64,000 nucleotides of DNA from Bauldia sp. (GCA_020849325.1 JADLGL010000009.1:17810-81809); one strand, 5' to 3'. Counted from the stretch's first letter, positions 46,253-55,428 are shown. A program made the numbers and translations. Notes: a model not told the origin generated them from the sequence alone.

Positions 46253-47188
46253 ATGCCAGAACAGCGAGCCGATGTCCGCCCGGATGAGGCGCTCTCCCCG
46301 CTGATGCTCGAAACGTCCGGCTGGGCGGACTATGCGCTCCTCGATTCGGGTGCCGGCGAGAAGCTCGAACGCTATGGCCGCTACCGCGTCGTCCGCCCCG
46401 AGCCGCAGGCGATGTGGCAAAAGCGCCGGCCGGCCTCCGAATGGGAGACCGCCGATGCCGTCTTCACCGGGGCGAAGGACGAGGACGCCGACGGTCGCTG
46501 GCGGTTCCGGAAGCCGCTCCCCGAGACCTGGCCGATGGATGTCGGCGGCGTGAGATTCCTCGGGCGCTTCACCGCGTTCCGCCATGTCGGCGTGTTCCCC
46601 GAGCAGGAGCCGCACTGGAACTGGGTTTCGCGGCAGCTCGCCGGCGCGGACCGGCCGCTGAAAGTGCTGAACCTCTTCGGCTATACCGGCCTTGCCTCGC
46701 TCCTCGCCGCCAAGGCTGGCGCCGCGGTCACCCATGTCGATGCCTCGAAGAAGTCGATCGCCTGGGCGCGCGAGAACCAGTCGCTGTCGGGCATGGAGGC
46801 GGCGCCGATCCGCTGGATCTGCGACGATGCGATGAAGTTCGTGAAACGCGAGGAACGGCGCGGCAACCGCTATGACGGGATCATCCTCGACCCGCCGAAA
46901 TTCGGCCGCGGCCCCGAAGGCGAGACCTGGGACATCTTTGCGAACCTCGCCGAGATGATGCGGATCTGCCGGACGCTCCTCAGCGAGCAGCCGCGCTTCC
47001 TCATCCTCACCGCCTACTCCATCCGCGCCTCGTTCGTGTCGATGCACGAACTCGCCCGCGAGGCTCTCGCGGGGCTCGGCGGGCGGCTAGAATCGGGCGA
47101 ACTCCTGCTGCGCGAAGAAGGCAGGGGGCGCGAAGAAGGCGGGGGGCGGCTCCTCTCGACTTCGCTGTTCACGCGGTGGTCGCCATGA
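46253..47188 (+). CDS. Class I SAM-dependent rRNA methyltransferase (RlmI-like)
   Basis: The 311-residue protein begins MPEQRADVRPDEALSPLMLETSG. It has a SAM-binding domain: KVLNLFGYTGLASLLAAKAGAAVTHVDASKKSIAWARENQ, followed by the catalytic DPPKFGRGPEGE motif. The family methylates 23S rRNA (RlmI acts on m5C1962). The N-terminal PUA domain of RlmI is reduced. The stop overlaps the start of a TrmH-family gene (ATGA), and lspA follows, giving a three-gene operon with overlapping ends. Confidence 0.86.
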   Translation: MPEQRADVRPDEALSPLMLETSGWADYALLDSGAGEKLERYGRYRVVRPEPQAMWQKRRPASEWETADAVFTGAKDEDADGRWRFRKPLPETWPMDVGGVRFLGRFTAFRHVGVFPEQEPHWNWVSRQLAGADRPLKVLNLFGYTGLASLLAAKAGAAVTHVDASKKSIAWARENQSLSGMEAAPIRWICDDAMKFVKREERRGNRYDGIILDPPKFGRGPEGETWDIFANLAEMMRICRTLLSEQPRFLILTAYSIRASFVSMHELAREALAGLGGRLESGELLLREEGRGREEGGGRLLSTSLFTRWSP

Positions 47189-48042
47189 CGGGGCCGAAAT
47201 CGGACCGCCCGCGCGTCGGCCAGGTGCTGACGATCACGAGCTTCGCCAATCCGCGGATCAAGGACATCCGCGCGCTCGACATGCCGAAGCACCGGAAGGA
47301 GCGCGGCGTGTTCGTGGCCGAGGGGCTGAAGCTCGTGACGGACGCGCTCGCGGGCGGCTGGCCGATCGAGGCGTTCGTCCACGGCACGGAGGTCGGCGAC
47401 CAGCAGGCGGTGCAGAACGCGGCGGCGAAAGCCCGCGCCCGGGGCGCCGACGTCCTCTCGGTCTCGACGGCGATCCTGTCGAAGATGGTCCACCGCGACA
47501 ATCCGCAGATGGTGCTGGGGGTGATCGGCCAGAAGCTGGCGCCGGCGGCGGACGTGAAGCCGGGCAAGGGGGGGGTCTGGGTGGCGCTCGAAAGCCCGAA
47601 AGACCCCGGCAATCTCGGCACGATCGTCCGGACCGTCGACGCCGTCGGCGCGGACGGCGTCGTCCTCGTCGGCCCGTCGGTGGACCCGTTCTCGACCGAG
47701 GCCGTCCGCGCGACCATGGGCTCGCTCTTCCACGTGCCGATCGCGCGCGTCACCGAGGGCGAATTCCTCACGCTCCGCGCCGCGTGGCCGGGCACTGTGG
47801 TGGGCACGCATCTCTCGGGTGCGGTCGACTACCGCGAAGCGGATTATTCGAAGCCGGTGCTGCTGATGATGGGGAACGAGCAGTCCGGCCTCTCGCAGCG
47901 CCTCGCCGCGGCCGCGGACCAACTCGTCCGCATCCCGCAGGCCGGGCAGGCGGATTCGCTCAACCTCGCGGTCGCGACCGCGGTCACGCTCTACGAAATC
48001 AGGCGACCGGCGCTCCGCCTCGCGCCGGGAGAATCAGCATGA
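47185..48042 (+). CDS. TrmH/SpoU-family RNA 2'-O-methyltransferase
   Basis: The 285-residue protein carries the SPOUT-knot motifs: LESPKDPGNLGTIVRTVDAVGADGVVLVG (motif 1), LLMMGNEQSGLSQ (motif 2) and IPQAGQADSLNLAVATAVTLYEI (motif 3). It also has an N-terminal substrate-binding domain (ITSFANPRIKDIRALDMPKHRKERGVFVAEG). These enzymes methylate ribose in tRNA or 23S rRNA; the position is not predictable. Both ends overlap neighbours by ATGA, so translation is coupled with the upstream methyltransferase and the downstream lspA. Confidence 0.9.
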   Translation: MTGPKSDRPRVGQVLTITSFANPRIKDIRALDMPKHRKERGVFVAEGLKLVTDALAGGWPIEAFVHGTEVGDQQAVQNAAAKARARGADVLSVSTAILSKMVHRDNPQMVLGVIGQKLAPAADVKPGKGGVWVALESPKDPGNLGTIVRTVDAVGADGVVLVGPSVDPFSTEAVRATMGSLFHVPIARVTEGEFLTLRAAWPGTVVGTHLSGAVDYREADYSKPVLLMMGNEQSGLSQRLAAAADQLVRIPQAGQADSLNLAVATAVTLYEIRRPALRLAPGESA

Positions 48043-48548
48043 CCGACGCCTCCACTCCCGTCCGGTCGATCGTGCCGCCGGGCCCGGCGTCGCGCTTCGG
48101 CATCAGCGTGATGGCGGGCACGCTGATCGTCGACCAGGCGAGCAAGTGGATCGCGGTCGCCACGATCAAGGAGTCCGCGCCGCAGGCGATCCTGCCGATC
48201 CTCGATCTCTACTACACGGAGAATCCGGGGATCGCGTTCAGCTTTCTCCGCGGCTCCAGCCCGACGCTCCTTCTCCTCGCGGTCGTCGCCGTCACCATCG
48301 CGATACTCGTCTTCTGGGCGCGGTCGCGCGACGGCGGGAAGCTCGCCGCGCTCGGCTTCGGGCTGATCGTCGGCGGAGCGATCGGCAACATCGTCGACCG
48401 GCTGATCTACGGCCACGTCATCGATTTCCTGCACCTCCACATCGGCGACCGGACGCTGTTCGTCTTCAACCTTGCCGACGCCGCCCTGACGCTCGGGCCG
48501 ATCCTCCTCGTGATCGCCTTCCTGCTGCCGCAGCGGCGGGCGCGGTAG
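48039..48548 (+). CDS. lspA: Lipoprotein signal peptidase
   Basis: The 169-residue inner-membrane aspartyl protease cleaves prolipoprotein signal peptides after lipidation. Family motifs are present: VDQASKWIAV, NPGIAFSFLR and the two catalytic-aspartate segments GGAIGNIVDRL and VFNLADAALTLG, with four hydrophobic helices. It is needed to mature the lipoproteins predicted at 14794-15054 and 58038-58223. Its start overlaps the TrmH-family stop. Confidence 0.96.
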   Translation: MTDASTPVRSIVPPGPASRFGISVMAGTLIVDQASKWIAVATIKESAPQAILPILDLYYTENPGIAFSFLRGSSPTLLLLAVVAVTIAILVFWARSRDGGKLAALGFGLIVGGAIGNIVDRLIYGHVIDFLHLHIGDRTLFVFNLADAALTLGPILLVIAFLLPQRRAR

Positions 48549-48558
48549 CGGGCCCGCG

Positions 48559-49449
48559 ATGCGCCGGGGCCGGTCAGCATCGATCGCACAACGGCTTGCG
48601 GCATTTCTCTGCCGGACCGATTCAAGCCGGCGCCGCGGCGCAATCGCCGGCATTCTCGCCCTCGCCGCCACCGGCGCGCTGGCGCAGGGCGCGGGGATGC
48701 CGACGCTGCAGAACCCCGACGCGCGGACGGCGCGGCCGGCGGCAGGTACCGTCACCGGCATCCGCTTCGTCACCTCCGACGATTTCCCGCCCTTCAACTT
48801 CACCGATGCGGGCGGGCGGCTGGCGGGGTTCAACGTCGACCTCGCGCGGGCTATCTGCAGCGAACTCGGCGTTCCCTGCACGATCCAGGCGCGCCCGTTC
48901 GACGACCTCGTGCCGAGCCTCGTCGAGCGGCGGGCGGATGCGGCGATCGCGGGGATCGCCGTCTCCGCCGCGGCGCGTGAGGTTCTCTCCTTCACCACGG
49001 CCTATCTGCCGCTGCCGGCCCGCTTCGTCGTACGGAAAGGCCTGCCGCTCGCGATCTCGGCCGAGGCGCTCGCCGGCCGGCGCGTCGCGGTCGCCGCCGA
49101 TTCGGCCCACCTCGCCTATCTCGAGGCGTATTTCCCCGCGGCGACGATCCGCACCTATCCCGGCGCCGACGCCGCGCGCTCCGCACTCCGCACCGGGCAG
49201 GCGGACGTCGCCTTCGGCGACGCGATGCAGCTCGCCTTCTGGCTCCACGGCACCACCGCGGGAGATTGCTGCGAGTTCGCCGGCGGCGCCTATTTCGACG
49301 AATTCTTCTTCGGCCGCGGCCTCACGGTCGCGGCAAGCTCCGCCGCGCCGGAGCTGGTGGCGGCGATGAACTGGGCCATCGAAGCCGCCTTCGCCGACGG
49401 GACGATCGCGGCGCTGTACCTGCGGTATTTCCCGGAGGGGTTTCTTTAG
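48559..49449 (+). CDS. Periplasmic solute-binding protein, amino-acid type (SBP_bac_3)
   Basis: The 296-residue protein begins with a long N-terminal region whose signal peptide is GAIAGILALAATGALAQG. The mature fold matches family 3: GIRFVTSDDFPPFNFTDAGGRLAGFNVDLARAICSELGV, FDDLVPSLVERRADAAIAG, REVLSFTTAYLPLPARFVVRKG. The ligand could be an amino acid or related molecule. No permease or ATPase is adjacent, so its transporter partners are elsewhere, or it acts as a sensor. It is only 10 bp downstream of lspA and may be transcribed with it. Confidence 0.86.
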   Translation: MRRGRSASIAQRLAAFLCRTDSSRRRGAIAGILALAATGALAQGAGMPTLQNPDARTARPAAGTVTGIRFVTSDDFPPFNFTDAGGRLAGFNVDLARAICSELGVPCTIQARPFDDLVPSLVERRADAAIAGIAVSAAAREVLSFTTAYLPLPARFVVRKGLPLAISAEALAGRRVAVAADSAHLAYLEAYFPAATIRTYPGADAARSALRTGQADVAFGDAMQLAFWLHGTTAGDCCEFAGGAYFDEFFFGRGLTVAASSAAPELVAAMNWAIEAAFADGTIAALYLRYFPEGFL

Positions 49450-49485
49450 CCTCCAGACCGGGGCGCCGCTGCAGTACCTCGAATC

Positions 49486-49615
49486 CCGCTCATTCCCGCG
49501 GAGGCGGGAACCCACCTATGGTCGGAGGAAGGCCAGCGCAAAGCGCTGGGCAGACCGACCTTCGGTCGGACTTTCCTCGTAGCGGATGGGTCCCCGCCTT
49601 CGCGGGGATGAGCGG
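49486..49615. repeat. Dispersed palindromic repeat, family A, copy 2
   Basis: This 130-bp element matches copy 1 at 5987-6117 in outer arms (CCGCTCATTCCCGCGG/CGCGGGGATGAGCGG), internal AGCGCAAAGCGCT and CCGACCTTCGGTCGG hairpins, and spacing. It lies between two genes and contains no gene. It could contribute a terminator-like structure to both convergent transcripts. Confidence 0.82.
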
Positions 49616-49627
49616 TTGAGGCGTGGC

Positions 49628-50050
49628 CTACGCCAGCCGGTAGCGGACGCGGGCGCTGCGTTCGATGGCGGCGACGGCGAGCTTGTCGATCTCGAGGTGG
49701 TCGCGGAGCATCTGGAGGAAGCGGAGTTCTTCCTGCTCGACGTGGAGGTCGGCGGCGGCGACTTCGATCGCGAGAGCGTAGGCGGTCTCGTAGAGGCGCT
49801 CGGGCAGCGTTTCCGCGACGAGGTCGAGGATGTCGTCGAGGCCGGTCGAGCGCTGGAGGCGGCGGCCGCAATCCTCGGCGACCATCACGAGCCGCTCGGG
49901 ATCGAAATCGGCGAAGATCGGCACCTGGTTGACGATGTCACCGATCTTCTTGAGCTCGCGATCCGTCATGGTGCGGTCGGCGGCCGAGCAGGTCACCATC
50001 ACGAAGATGAGCGCCTCGTGGTGGGTGACGGGCCTCGTGATCTGGTTCAT
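49628..50050 (-). CDS. TerB-family protein
   Basis: The 140-residue all-helical protein contains MTDRELKKIGDIVNQVPIF and a TerB core (TLPERLYETAYALAIEVAAADLHVEQEELRFLQMLRDHLEI). TerB domains bind metal ions and occur in tellurite-resistance and stress operons, but isolated single-domain copies like this one are common in Rhizobiales with unknown function. It is divergent from lysK with 151 bp between. No other ter genes are nearby, so tellurite resistance should not be assumed. Confidence 0.87.
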   Translation of the reverse strand: MNQITRPVTHHEALIFVMVTCSAADRTMTDRELKKIGDIVNQVPIFADFDPERLVMVAEDCGRRLQRSTGLDDILDLVAETLPERLYETAYALAIEVAAADLHVEQEELRFLQMLRDHLEIDKLAVAAIERSARVRYRLA

Positions 50051-50201
50051 GCGCTCAGCGTCCTTGCCAAAACCCGCGTTCGACGGGCGGAGAGATATTG
50101 TCCTCGCAAGCCTTCGACAACCCGAAGGCGGCGATTTGATGTATCGCGTTGACCGCGGCCCGCCGCGTTTCTAGGGTCCCGCCCCTTTCCACGGCCTTGC
50201 C

Positions 50202-51896
50202 ATGACCGAACACCACCCGCCCCCGCTCGAAATCACCGATGCCCTCGTTGCCGCCGCCGGGCAGTCCTCGGCCTGGCCGTTCGAGGAGGCGCGGAAAATC
50301 GTGAAGCGGATCGAGGGGCGGCCGGCCGGCTCCACGGTGCTGTTCGAGACGGGCTACGGGCCGTCGGGCCTGCCGCATATCGGCACGTTCGGCGAGGTGG
50401 CGCGGACGACGATGGTGCGGACCGCGTTCCGCGTGCTGACCCGCGACGCCGTGCCGACCCGGCTCCTCTGCTTCTCCGACGACATGGACGGGCTCCGGAA
50501 GGTGCCGGACAACGTGCCGAACAAGGAGATGATGCGGGAGCACATCGGCCAGCCGCTGACGCGGATCCCCGACCCGTTCGGCACGCACCCCTCGTTCGGC
50601 GCCCACAACAATGCGCGGCTCCGGAGTTTCCTCGACCGATTCGGCTTCGAGTACGAGTTCGCGAGCGCGACGGACTACTACACCTCCGGCCGCCTCGACG
50701 GCGCGCTCCTGAAGATGCTGGCGGCCTATGACGAGGTGATGGCGATCATGCTGCCGACGCTCGGCGAGGAGCGGCAGGCGACCTATTCGCCGTTCCTGCC
50801 GATCTCGCCGGTCAATGGCGAGGTGCTGCAGGTGCCGATCCTCGAGCGGAAGCTCGATGCCGGCACGATCGTGTTCCGCGACCCCGCCAACGACCGCCTC
50901 ACCGAGGTGCGGGTGACCGGCGGCGCCGTGAAGTGCCAGTGGAAGGCCGACTGGGCGCTCCGCTGGGAGGCGCTCGGCGTCGATTACGAGATGGCCGGGA
51001 AGGACCTGATCGATTCGGTGAAGCTGTCGAGCCAGATCTGCCGTGTCCTCGGCGTCCAGCCGCCGGACGGCTTCAACTACGAGCTCTTCCTCGACGAGAA
51101 GGGCCAGAAGATCTCGAAGTCGAAGGGCAACGGCCTCACGATCGAGGAGTGGCTCGCCTACGCCTCGCCGGAGAGCCTGTCGCTCTTCATGTTCCAGAAG
51201 CCGCGGGCGGCGAAGCGCCTCACCTTCGACGCGATTCCGCGGGCAGTGGACGAGTATTTCCAGTTCGTGGCGGCGTACCACCGCGACGAGGCCGATCTGG
51301 CCAAGCGGCTCGGCAATCCGGCGTGGCACGTCCACTCCGGGGACGTGCCGACGCTCGACGTCCCGATCACGTTCACGATGCTCCTGAACCTTGCGTCGGC
51401 GTCGAACGCGCACACGAAGGACGTGCTGTGGGGCTTCATCCTCCGCCACGTCCCGGGCGTGACGCCGACGACGCACCAGAAGCTCGACGAGCTCGCCGGC
51501 TATGCCGTGCGCTACTATCAGGACTTCGTCGAGCCGACGAAGCGTTTCCGCGCGCCCGACGAGGTCGAGCGCGAGGCGCTGGCCAAGCTCGACACCGCCC
51601 TCGCCGCGCTCGAAACCCGCGGCCACGACGACCCGGACGCGGCGCAAAGCGCGATCTACGAAGTCGGCCGCTCGTTCCCGCGCTTCCAGGATGCCACGAA
51701 GGCTAGCCCGGACGGCCGCCCCGGCGTGTCGCTGACGTGGTTCTCGACGCTCTACCAGATCCTCCTCGGCCTCGAGAAAGGGCCGCGATTCGGCTCGTTC
51801 GTGGCGATCTACGGCGTCCCGGAGACGCGGGCACTGATCGCGAAGGCGCTTTCGGGGGAACCGGCGGCGGCTCGCTCACGCGAGACGCCGGCCTGA
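50202..51896 (+). CDS. lysK: Class I lysyl-tRNA synthetase
   Basis: The 564-residue protein shows class I signatures: [14 protein letters not shown] (HIGH) and KISKSKGN (KMSKS), with the class I LysRS catalytic region ([31 protein letters not shown]). Class I LysRS occurs in archaea, spirochaetes and alphaproteobacteria and replaces the class II enzyme. It charges tRNA-Lys. The C-terminal region is helical and ends AARSRETPA. Standard length for the alphaproteobacterial branch. The ATG at 50202 was taken because it matches the family's usual N-terminus. Confidence 0.95.
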   Translation: MTEHHPPPLEITDALVAAAGQSSAWPFEEARKIVKRIEGRPAGSTVLFETGYGPSGLPHIGTFGEVARTTMVRTAFRVLTRDAVPTRLLCFSDDMDGLRKVPDNVPNKEMMREHIGQPLTRIPDPFGTHPSFGAHNNARLRSFLDRFGFEYEFASATDYYTSGRLDGALLKMLAAYDEVMAIMLPTLGEERQATYSPFLPISPVNGEVLQVPILERKLDAGTIVFRDPANDRLTEVRVTGGAVKCQWKADWALRWEALGVDYEMAGKDLIDSVKLSSQICRVLGVQPPDGFNYELFLDEKGQKISKSKGNGLTIEEWLAYASPESLSLFMFQKPRAAKRLTFDAIPRAVDEYFQFVAAYHRDEADLAKRLGNPAWHVHSGDVPTLDVPITFTMLLNLASASNAHTKDVLWGFILRHVPGVTPTTHQKLDELAGYAVRYYQDFVEPTKRFRAPDEVEREALAKLDTALAALETRGHDDPDAAQSAIYEVGRSFPRFQDATKASPDGRPGVSLTWFSTLYQILLGLEKGPRFGSFVAIYGVPETRALIAKALSGEPAAARSRETPA

Positions 51897-51912
51897 GGGC
51901 GATCGGGAACGT

Positions 51913-52085
51913 CCCCTCGCCCCGTTCGGGGAGAGGGCTCCACCCCTTGGGAGCGCAGCGAGCTAGGGATGGAGGGTGAGGGGGCAACCTCTCGGCATTC
52001 GACGGGCGGAGCCCCCTCACCCTTCCTTGCTAGGTTCGCTCCGCTCACCAAGCGCGGAAGCCCTCTCCCCGAACGGGGCGAGGGG
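51913..52085. repeat. Nested inverted-repeat element, family D
   Basis: Outer arms of 27 bp are perfect: CCCCTCGCCCCGTTCGGGGA... (51913-51939) with its complement at 52059-52085. An inner pair GGAGGGTGAGGGGGC/GCCCCCTCACCC (51971-52022) lies inside. Partial relatives are seen near 15096, 20348 and 28620. The element fills half of the 374-bp gap between lysK and the SH3 gene, and no gene lies in the remainder. Confidence 0.8.
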
Positions 52086-52270
52086 AATGCGGGTCTCAGG
52101 TCGCATCGCGCCCACTCCCTCGCAACCACGAACGCGTGGAGCTCGCGGTTGGGGAGCGTCAGTGGCCTTCAGGTCTTGTCAACCACCGCAAGCCATGCAG
52201 AAAGGGATGCCGACGCAATCGTGCCGGGCCTCTCTGCGGGGTCCGCCTTTGACGGCGGGGAAGGCGGGGC

Positions 52271-52804
52271 ATGGGTTTGCGGGCTGGGACTTTCCGGAAG
52301 GCGGCAAGCGCCGCCATCGCCATGGCCGTCGCGGCGCTTCTCGGCAGCGCGGCGGCGCAGGGGCAGCAGGTGGGGCAGACCACGGGGCTGCCTATCCCGC
52401 GCTTCGTGAGCCTTGCGGCCGGTGAGGTGAACGTCCGCAACGGGCCGGGGTCCGATTTCCCGATCGCCTGGGTGTTCGTGAAGGCGCGCTACCCGGTCGA
52501 AGTGATCAACGAATACGACAACTGGCGCCGCATCCGCGACATCAACGGCGAGATGGGCTGGGTGCTCGGCACGCTCCTGTCGGCGGAGCGGACGGCCGTG
52601 GTGCGCGGCGCCGCCGGCACGACGGTCAGTCTCTACGCCCAGCCGTCGACCGGCTCTTCGGTCACGTTCCTGCTGCAGGCGGGGGTGCAGGCGTCGATCG
52701 ACGAATGCGACAATGGCTGGTGCCGGCTCGTCGACCCGCGCTTCAACGGCTGGATCGAGCAGACCCTCCTGTGGGGCACCTACCCGAACGAGCGCGTGGA
52801 GTAG
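52271..52804 (+). CDS. Secreted protein with two bacterial SH3 domains
   Basis: The 177-residue protein has a signal peptide (KAASAAIAMAVAALLGSAAAQGQ). Two SH3b-like segments follow: VSLAAGEVNVRNGPGSDFPIAWVFVKARYPVEVINEYDNWRRIRDINGEMGWVLGTLL and TVSLYAQPSTGSSVTFLLQAGVQASIDECDNGWCRLVDPRFNGWIEQTLLWG. SH3b domains usually bind peptidoglycan or proteins in the periplasm. One Cys pair (DECDNGWC) may form a disulphide. The gene ends 4 bp before the convergent irr stop. Confidence 0.87.
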   Translation: MGLRAGTFRKAASAAIAMAVAALLGSAAAQGQQVGQTTGLPIPRFVSLAAGEVNVRNGPGSDFPIAWVFVKARYPVEVINEYDNWRRIRDINGEMGWVLGTLLSAERTAVVRGAAGTTVSLYAQPSTGSSVTFLLQAGVQASIDECDNGWCRLVDPRFNGWIEQTLLWGTYPNERVE

Positions 52805-52808
52805 AGCT

Positions 52809-53255
52809 CTACGAGCCGCGGACGCGGCGAAGGCGGATCACCACGTCGACGCGGCTGATCTCCATCCCGGCCGGCGGCTCGGGCAGGCGATCGAGGCTCA
52901 GCGCCTCCTCGGGCACGTCGAACATGACGTTGTCGTCCTCGAGGAAGAAATGGTGGTGGTCGGTCATGTTGGTGTCGAAGTAGGTCTTCGACCCGTCGAG
53001 CACGACCTCGCGGAGCAGCCCCGCATCGGTGAACTGGTGGAGGGTGTTGTAGACGGTCGCGAGCGACACGGGGACGTTTGCCAGCATCGCCTCGTCGTGC
53101 AGGGCTTCGGCCGAAACGTGGCGATGGCCCTGCGCGAAGAGAAGATGCGCCAAAGCAACGCGCTGGCGCGTCGGCCGCAGCCCGGCGGAACGAAGGCGCG
53201 TGCGCGTCGTCGACGTCGTCCCCTCACCGGCGCGGAAAGTATTGGCGTGTCGCAT
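52809..53255 (-). CDS. irr: Iron response regulator Irr (Fur family)
   Basis: The 148-residue protein has a winged-helix domain (LRSAGLRPTRQRVALAHLLFAQGHRHVSAEALHDEA, VSLATVYNTLHQFTDAGL) and the Irr-specific region YFDTNMTDHHHFFLED with the HHH motif at residues 100-102, a haem-binding and regulatory site in rhizobial Irr. The chain contains no cysteine, so the N-terminal GCPWD haem-regulatory motif of Bradyrhizobium Irr is absent; this resembles Rhizobium- and Brucella-type Irr. Irr accumulates under iron limitation and controls haem, storage and uptake genes through ICE sites. Its promoter carries such a site. It is divergent from fabA, the usual Rhizobiales order. Confidence 0.95.
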   Translation of the reverse strand: MRHANTFRAGEGTTSTTRTRLRSAGLRPTRQRVALAHLLFAQGHRHVSAEALHDEAMLANVPVSLATVYNTLHQFTDAGLLREVVLDGSKTYFDTNMTDHHHFFLEDDNVMFDVPEEALSLDRLPEPPAGMEISRVDVVIRLRRVRGS

Positions 53256-53260
53256 GAAAC

Positions 53261-53314
53261 TTGGAAGCCTTCTATGTTACGGCATATTATAGGGTTCCGG
53301 GCTCCGACCGGCAA
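53261..53314 (-). promoter_or_regulatory. irr promoter with ICE-like site
   Basis: On the minus strand -35 TTGCCG (53314-53309) and -10 TATAAT (53291-53286) are 17 bp apart. The inverted repeat TTGGAAGCCTTCTAT (53261-53275, plus-strand reading) lies just downstream of the predicted start. It is close to the ICE consensus TTAGAA-N3-TTCTAA, so autorepression of irr is likely. Confidence 0.72.
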
Positions 53315-53535
53315 CATCGGAACCCGTGTTCCCTTTGCATGCCAAGTCGTGCCGGTAAAGCTGAATTGGCGTCGCAGGGTTTGTACGGAGGTGCGACAGC
53401 GGCGACGCTTTCGACCCCTCGCGCGGGTTTCCCTCCCCTTCGGCGCCATGTTAGACAGCGCCCCACCTTCTTCACAGCAGCGTTCGATGCGGCATCTGCC
53501 GAGCGTCAAAGCGCAACCGGGAGAGTTCGTCGCGC

Positions 53536-54060
53536 ATGGGTGAACGCAGCAGTAGTTTCGACTACGAAGGCCTTCTGAGCTGCGCCCGCGGGGAGCTTTT
53601 CGGCCCCGGCAATCCGCAGTTGCCGCTGCCGCCGATGCTGATGTTCGATCGCATCACCGAAATCTTCGAGGACGGCGGCGAGCACGGCAAGGGCCGGGTC
53701 CGCGCCGAGCTCGATGTCCATGCCGACCTCTGGTTCTTCCAGTGCCACTTCAAGGGCGACCCGGTGATGCCGGGCTGCCTCGGCCTCGACGCGCTGTGGC
53801 AGATGCTCGGCTTCTTCCTCGGCTGGAGTGGCGGGCTCGGCCGCGGCCGGGCGCTTGGGGTCGGCGAGGTGAAGTTCACCGGCCAGGTCCTGCCGACGGT
53901 CAAGCGCATCGAGTACGGCGTCGACCTCAAGCGCGTATTCCGTTCCAAGCTGTTCCTCGGAATCGGCGACGGGTGGCTTAAAGCGGACGGCGACACCATC
54001 TACACTGCCAGGGATTTGCGGGTGGGCCTGTTCCAGGACCAGGCCCCGTCCGCGGCCTGA
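53536..54060 (+). CDS. fabA: 3-hydroxydecanoyl-ACP dehydratase/isomerase FabA
   Basis: The 174-residue protein has the hot-dog fold with catalytic H71 ([24 protein letters not shown]) and D85. It both dehydrates 3-hydroxyacyl-ACP and isomerises the C10 product to the cis-3 form, starting unsaturated fatty acid synthesis. The downstream genes fabB and fabI complete the pathway in one operon. The ATG is preceded by a GGGAGA ribosome-binding site. The 280-bp gap to the divergent irr contains no gene; the irr promoter is on its left side. Confidence 0.96.
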   Translation: MGERSSSFDYEGLLSCARGELFGPGNPQLPLPPMLMFDRITEIFEDGGEHGKGRVRAELDVHADLWFFQCHFKGDPVMPGCLGLDALWQMLGFFLGWSGGLGRGRALGVGEVKFTGQVLPTVKRIEYGVDLKRVFRSKLFLGIGDGWLKADGDTIYTARDLRVGLFQDQAPSAA

Positions 54061-54118
54061 TCGACTGGAGTTCGCCCGCCGCGCGGCGGACGCGCGGGCC
54101 GGCAATGGGGAAGTCGTC

Positions 54119-55336
54119 ATGAAACGCGTTGTGGTCACGGGCATGGGCATCGTGTCCTCGATCGGCAACAACAGCCAGGAAGTGCTGGCGTCGCTGCGCG
54201 AGGCGCGCTCCGGCATCGTGAAGGCCGAAAAGTACGCGGAGATGGGTTTCCGCTGCCAGGTCCACGGCGCGCCCCAGCTCAATGTCGAGGACGTGCTCGA
54301 CCGCCGCACCACCCGCTTCATGGGCCTCGGCGCTGCCTGGAACTACATCGCGATGCGGCAGGCGATCCAGGACGCCGGCCTCGAGGACGGCGATGTCGTC
54401 AACGAGCGCACCGGCATCATCATGGGTTCGGGCGGCCCCTCGACCCATGCCATCGTCGAAGCGGCGGACGCGGCCCGCAACAAGGGTCCGAAGCGCGTCG
54501 GCCCGTTCGCGGTGCCGAAGGCGATGTCGTCCACCAATTCCGCGACGCTCGCGACGCCATTCGGCATCAAGGGCGTCAACTATTCCATCTCCTCCGCCTG
54601 CGCGACGTCGAACCACTGCATCGGCAACGCCTACGAAACGATCCAGGTCGGCAAGCAGGACATCATCTTCGCCGGCGGCGGCGAGGAACTCGACTGGACG
54701 CTCTCGGTGCTGTTCGACGGCATGGGCGCGATGTCGTCGGGCTACAATGATCGCCCCGCCGTCGCCTCCCGCGCCTATGACCGCGACCGCGACGGCTTCG
54801 TCATCGCCGGCGGCGCGGGGGTCCTCGTCCTCGAGGAGCTCGATCACGCCCGCGCCCGCGGCGCGAAGATCTATGCCGAGATCGTCGGCTATGGCGCGAC
54901 GTCGGACGGCTACGACATGGTGGCGCCGTCGGGCGAAGGCGCGGTGCGCTGCATGAAGATGGCGCTTTCGACCGTCGGCGGGAAGGTCGACTACATCAAC
55001 CCGCACGCCACCTCGACGCCGATCGGCGACAAGGTCGAGATCGAGGCGATCCGCACCGTCTTCGGCAAGGACTGCCCGCCGATCTCGGCGACGAAGTCGC
55101 TGACCGGCCACTCGCTCGGGGCGACCGGCGTCCAGGAGGCGATCTACTGCCTCCTGATGATGCAGAACGGCTTCATCGCCAAGAGCGCGAACATCGAGAA
55201 TCTCGACCCCGAATTCGCCGACATGCCGATCGTCCTCGAGCGGATCGACAATGCGAAGCTCGACACCGTTCTGTCGAACAGTTTCGGCTTCGGCGGCACC
55301 AACGCGTCGCTCGTCTTCCAGCGCTACGCAGCCTAG
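54119..55336 (+). CDS. fabB: 3-oxoacyl-ACP synthase I FabB
   Basis: The 405-residue condensing enzyme carries the Cys-His-His triad: [12 protein letters not shown] (catalytic Cys), [11 protein letters not shown] and TGHSLGATG. It elongates both saturated chains and the cis-3-decenoyl-ACP made by FabA, and is essential for unsaturated fatty acids. It lies 58 bp after fabA. fabA-fabB-fabI next to irr is the standard Rhizobiales arrangement. The stop is followed at once by a perfect 18-bp palindrome of a dispersed repeat, which could reduce transcription into fabI. Confidence 0.97.
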   Translation: MKRVVVTGMGIVSSIGNNSQEVLASLREARSGIVKAEKYAEMGFRCQVHGAPQLNVEDVLDRRTTRFMGLGAAWNYIAMRQAIQDAGLEDGDVVNERTGIIMGSGGPSTHAIVEAADAARNKGPKRVGPFAVPKAMSSTNSATLATPFGIKGVNYSISSACATSNHCIGNAYETIQVGKQDIIFAGGGEELDWTLSVLFDGMGAMSSGYNDRPAVASRAYDRDRDGFVIAGGAGVLVLEELDHARARGAKIYAEIVGYGATSDGYDMVAPSGEGAVRCMKMALSTVGGKVDYINPHATSTPIGDKVEIEAIRTVFGKDCPPISATKSLTGHSLGATGVQEAIYCLLMMQNGFIAKSANIENLDPEFADMPIVLERIDNAKLDTVLSNSFGFGGTNASLVFQRYAA

Positions 55337-55339
55337 GGC

Positions 55340-55428
55340 GCGATCCCGCGGGATCGCACTCCAGGCTGTCTCCCCGGTGGGGCCTGCTCTTCGTGAAGAA
55401 CCGGCATCCACGTCTTCGGATCGTGCTC
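55340..55428. repeat. Palindromic dispersed repeat, family E copy 2, in the fabB-fabI gap
   Basis: A perfect 18-bp palindrome GCGATCCCGCGGGATCGC (55340-55357) is followed by GCTCTTCGTGAAGAACCGGC, then GTCTTCGGATCGTGCTC (55386-55428). This matches the two-part structure at 25151-25246. Here the element separates fabB from fabI inside an operon and has no T-tract. Confidence 0.72.

Noticed and set aside
49628-50050. Tellurite resistance locus
   Set aside because: A single TerB-domain protein without terC, terD, terZ or other partners.
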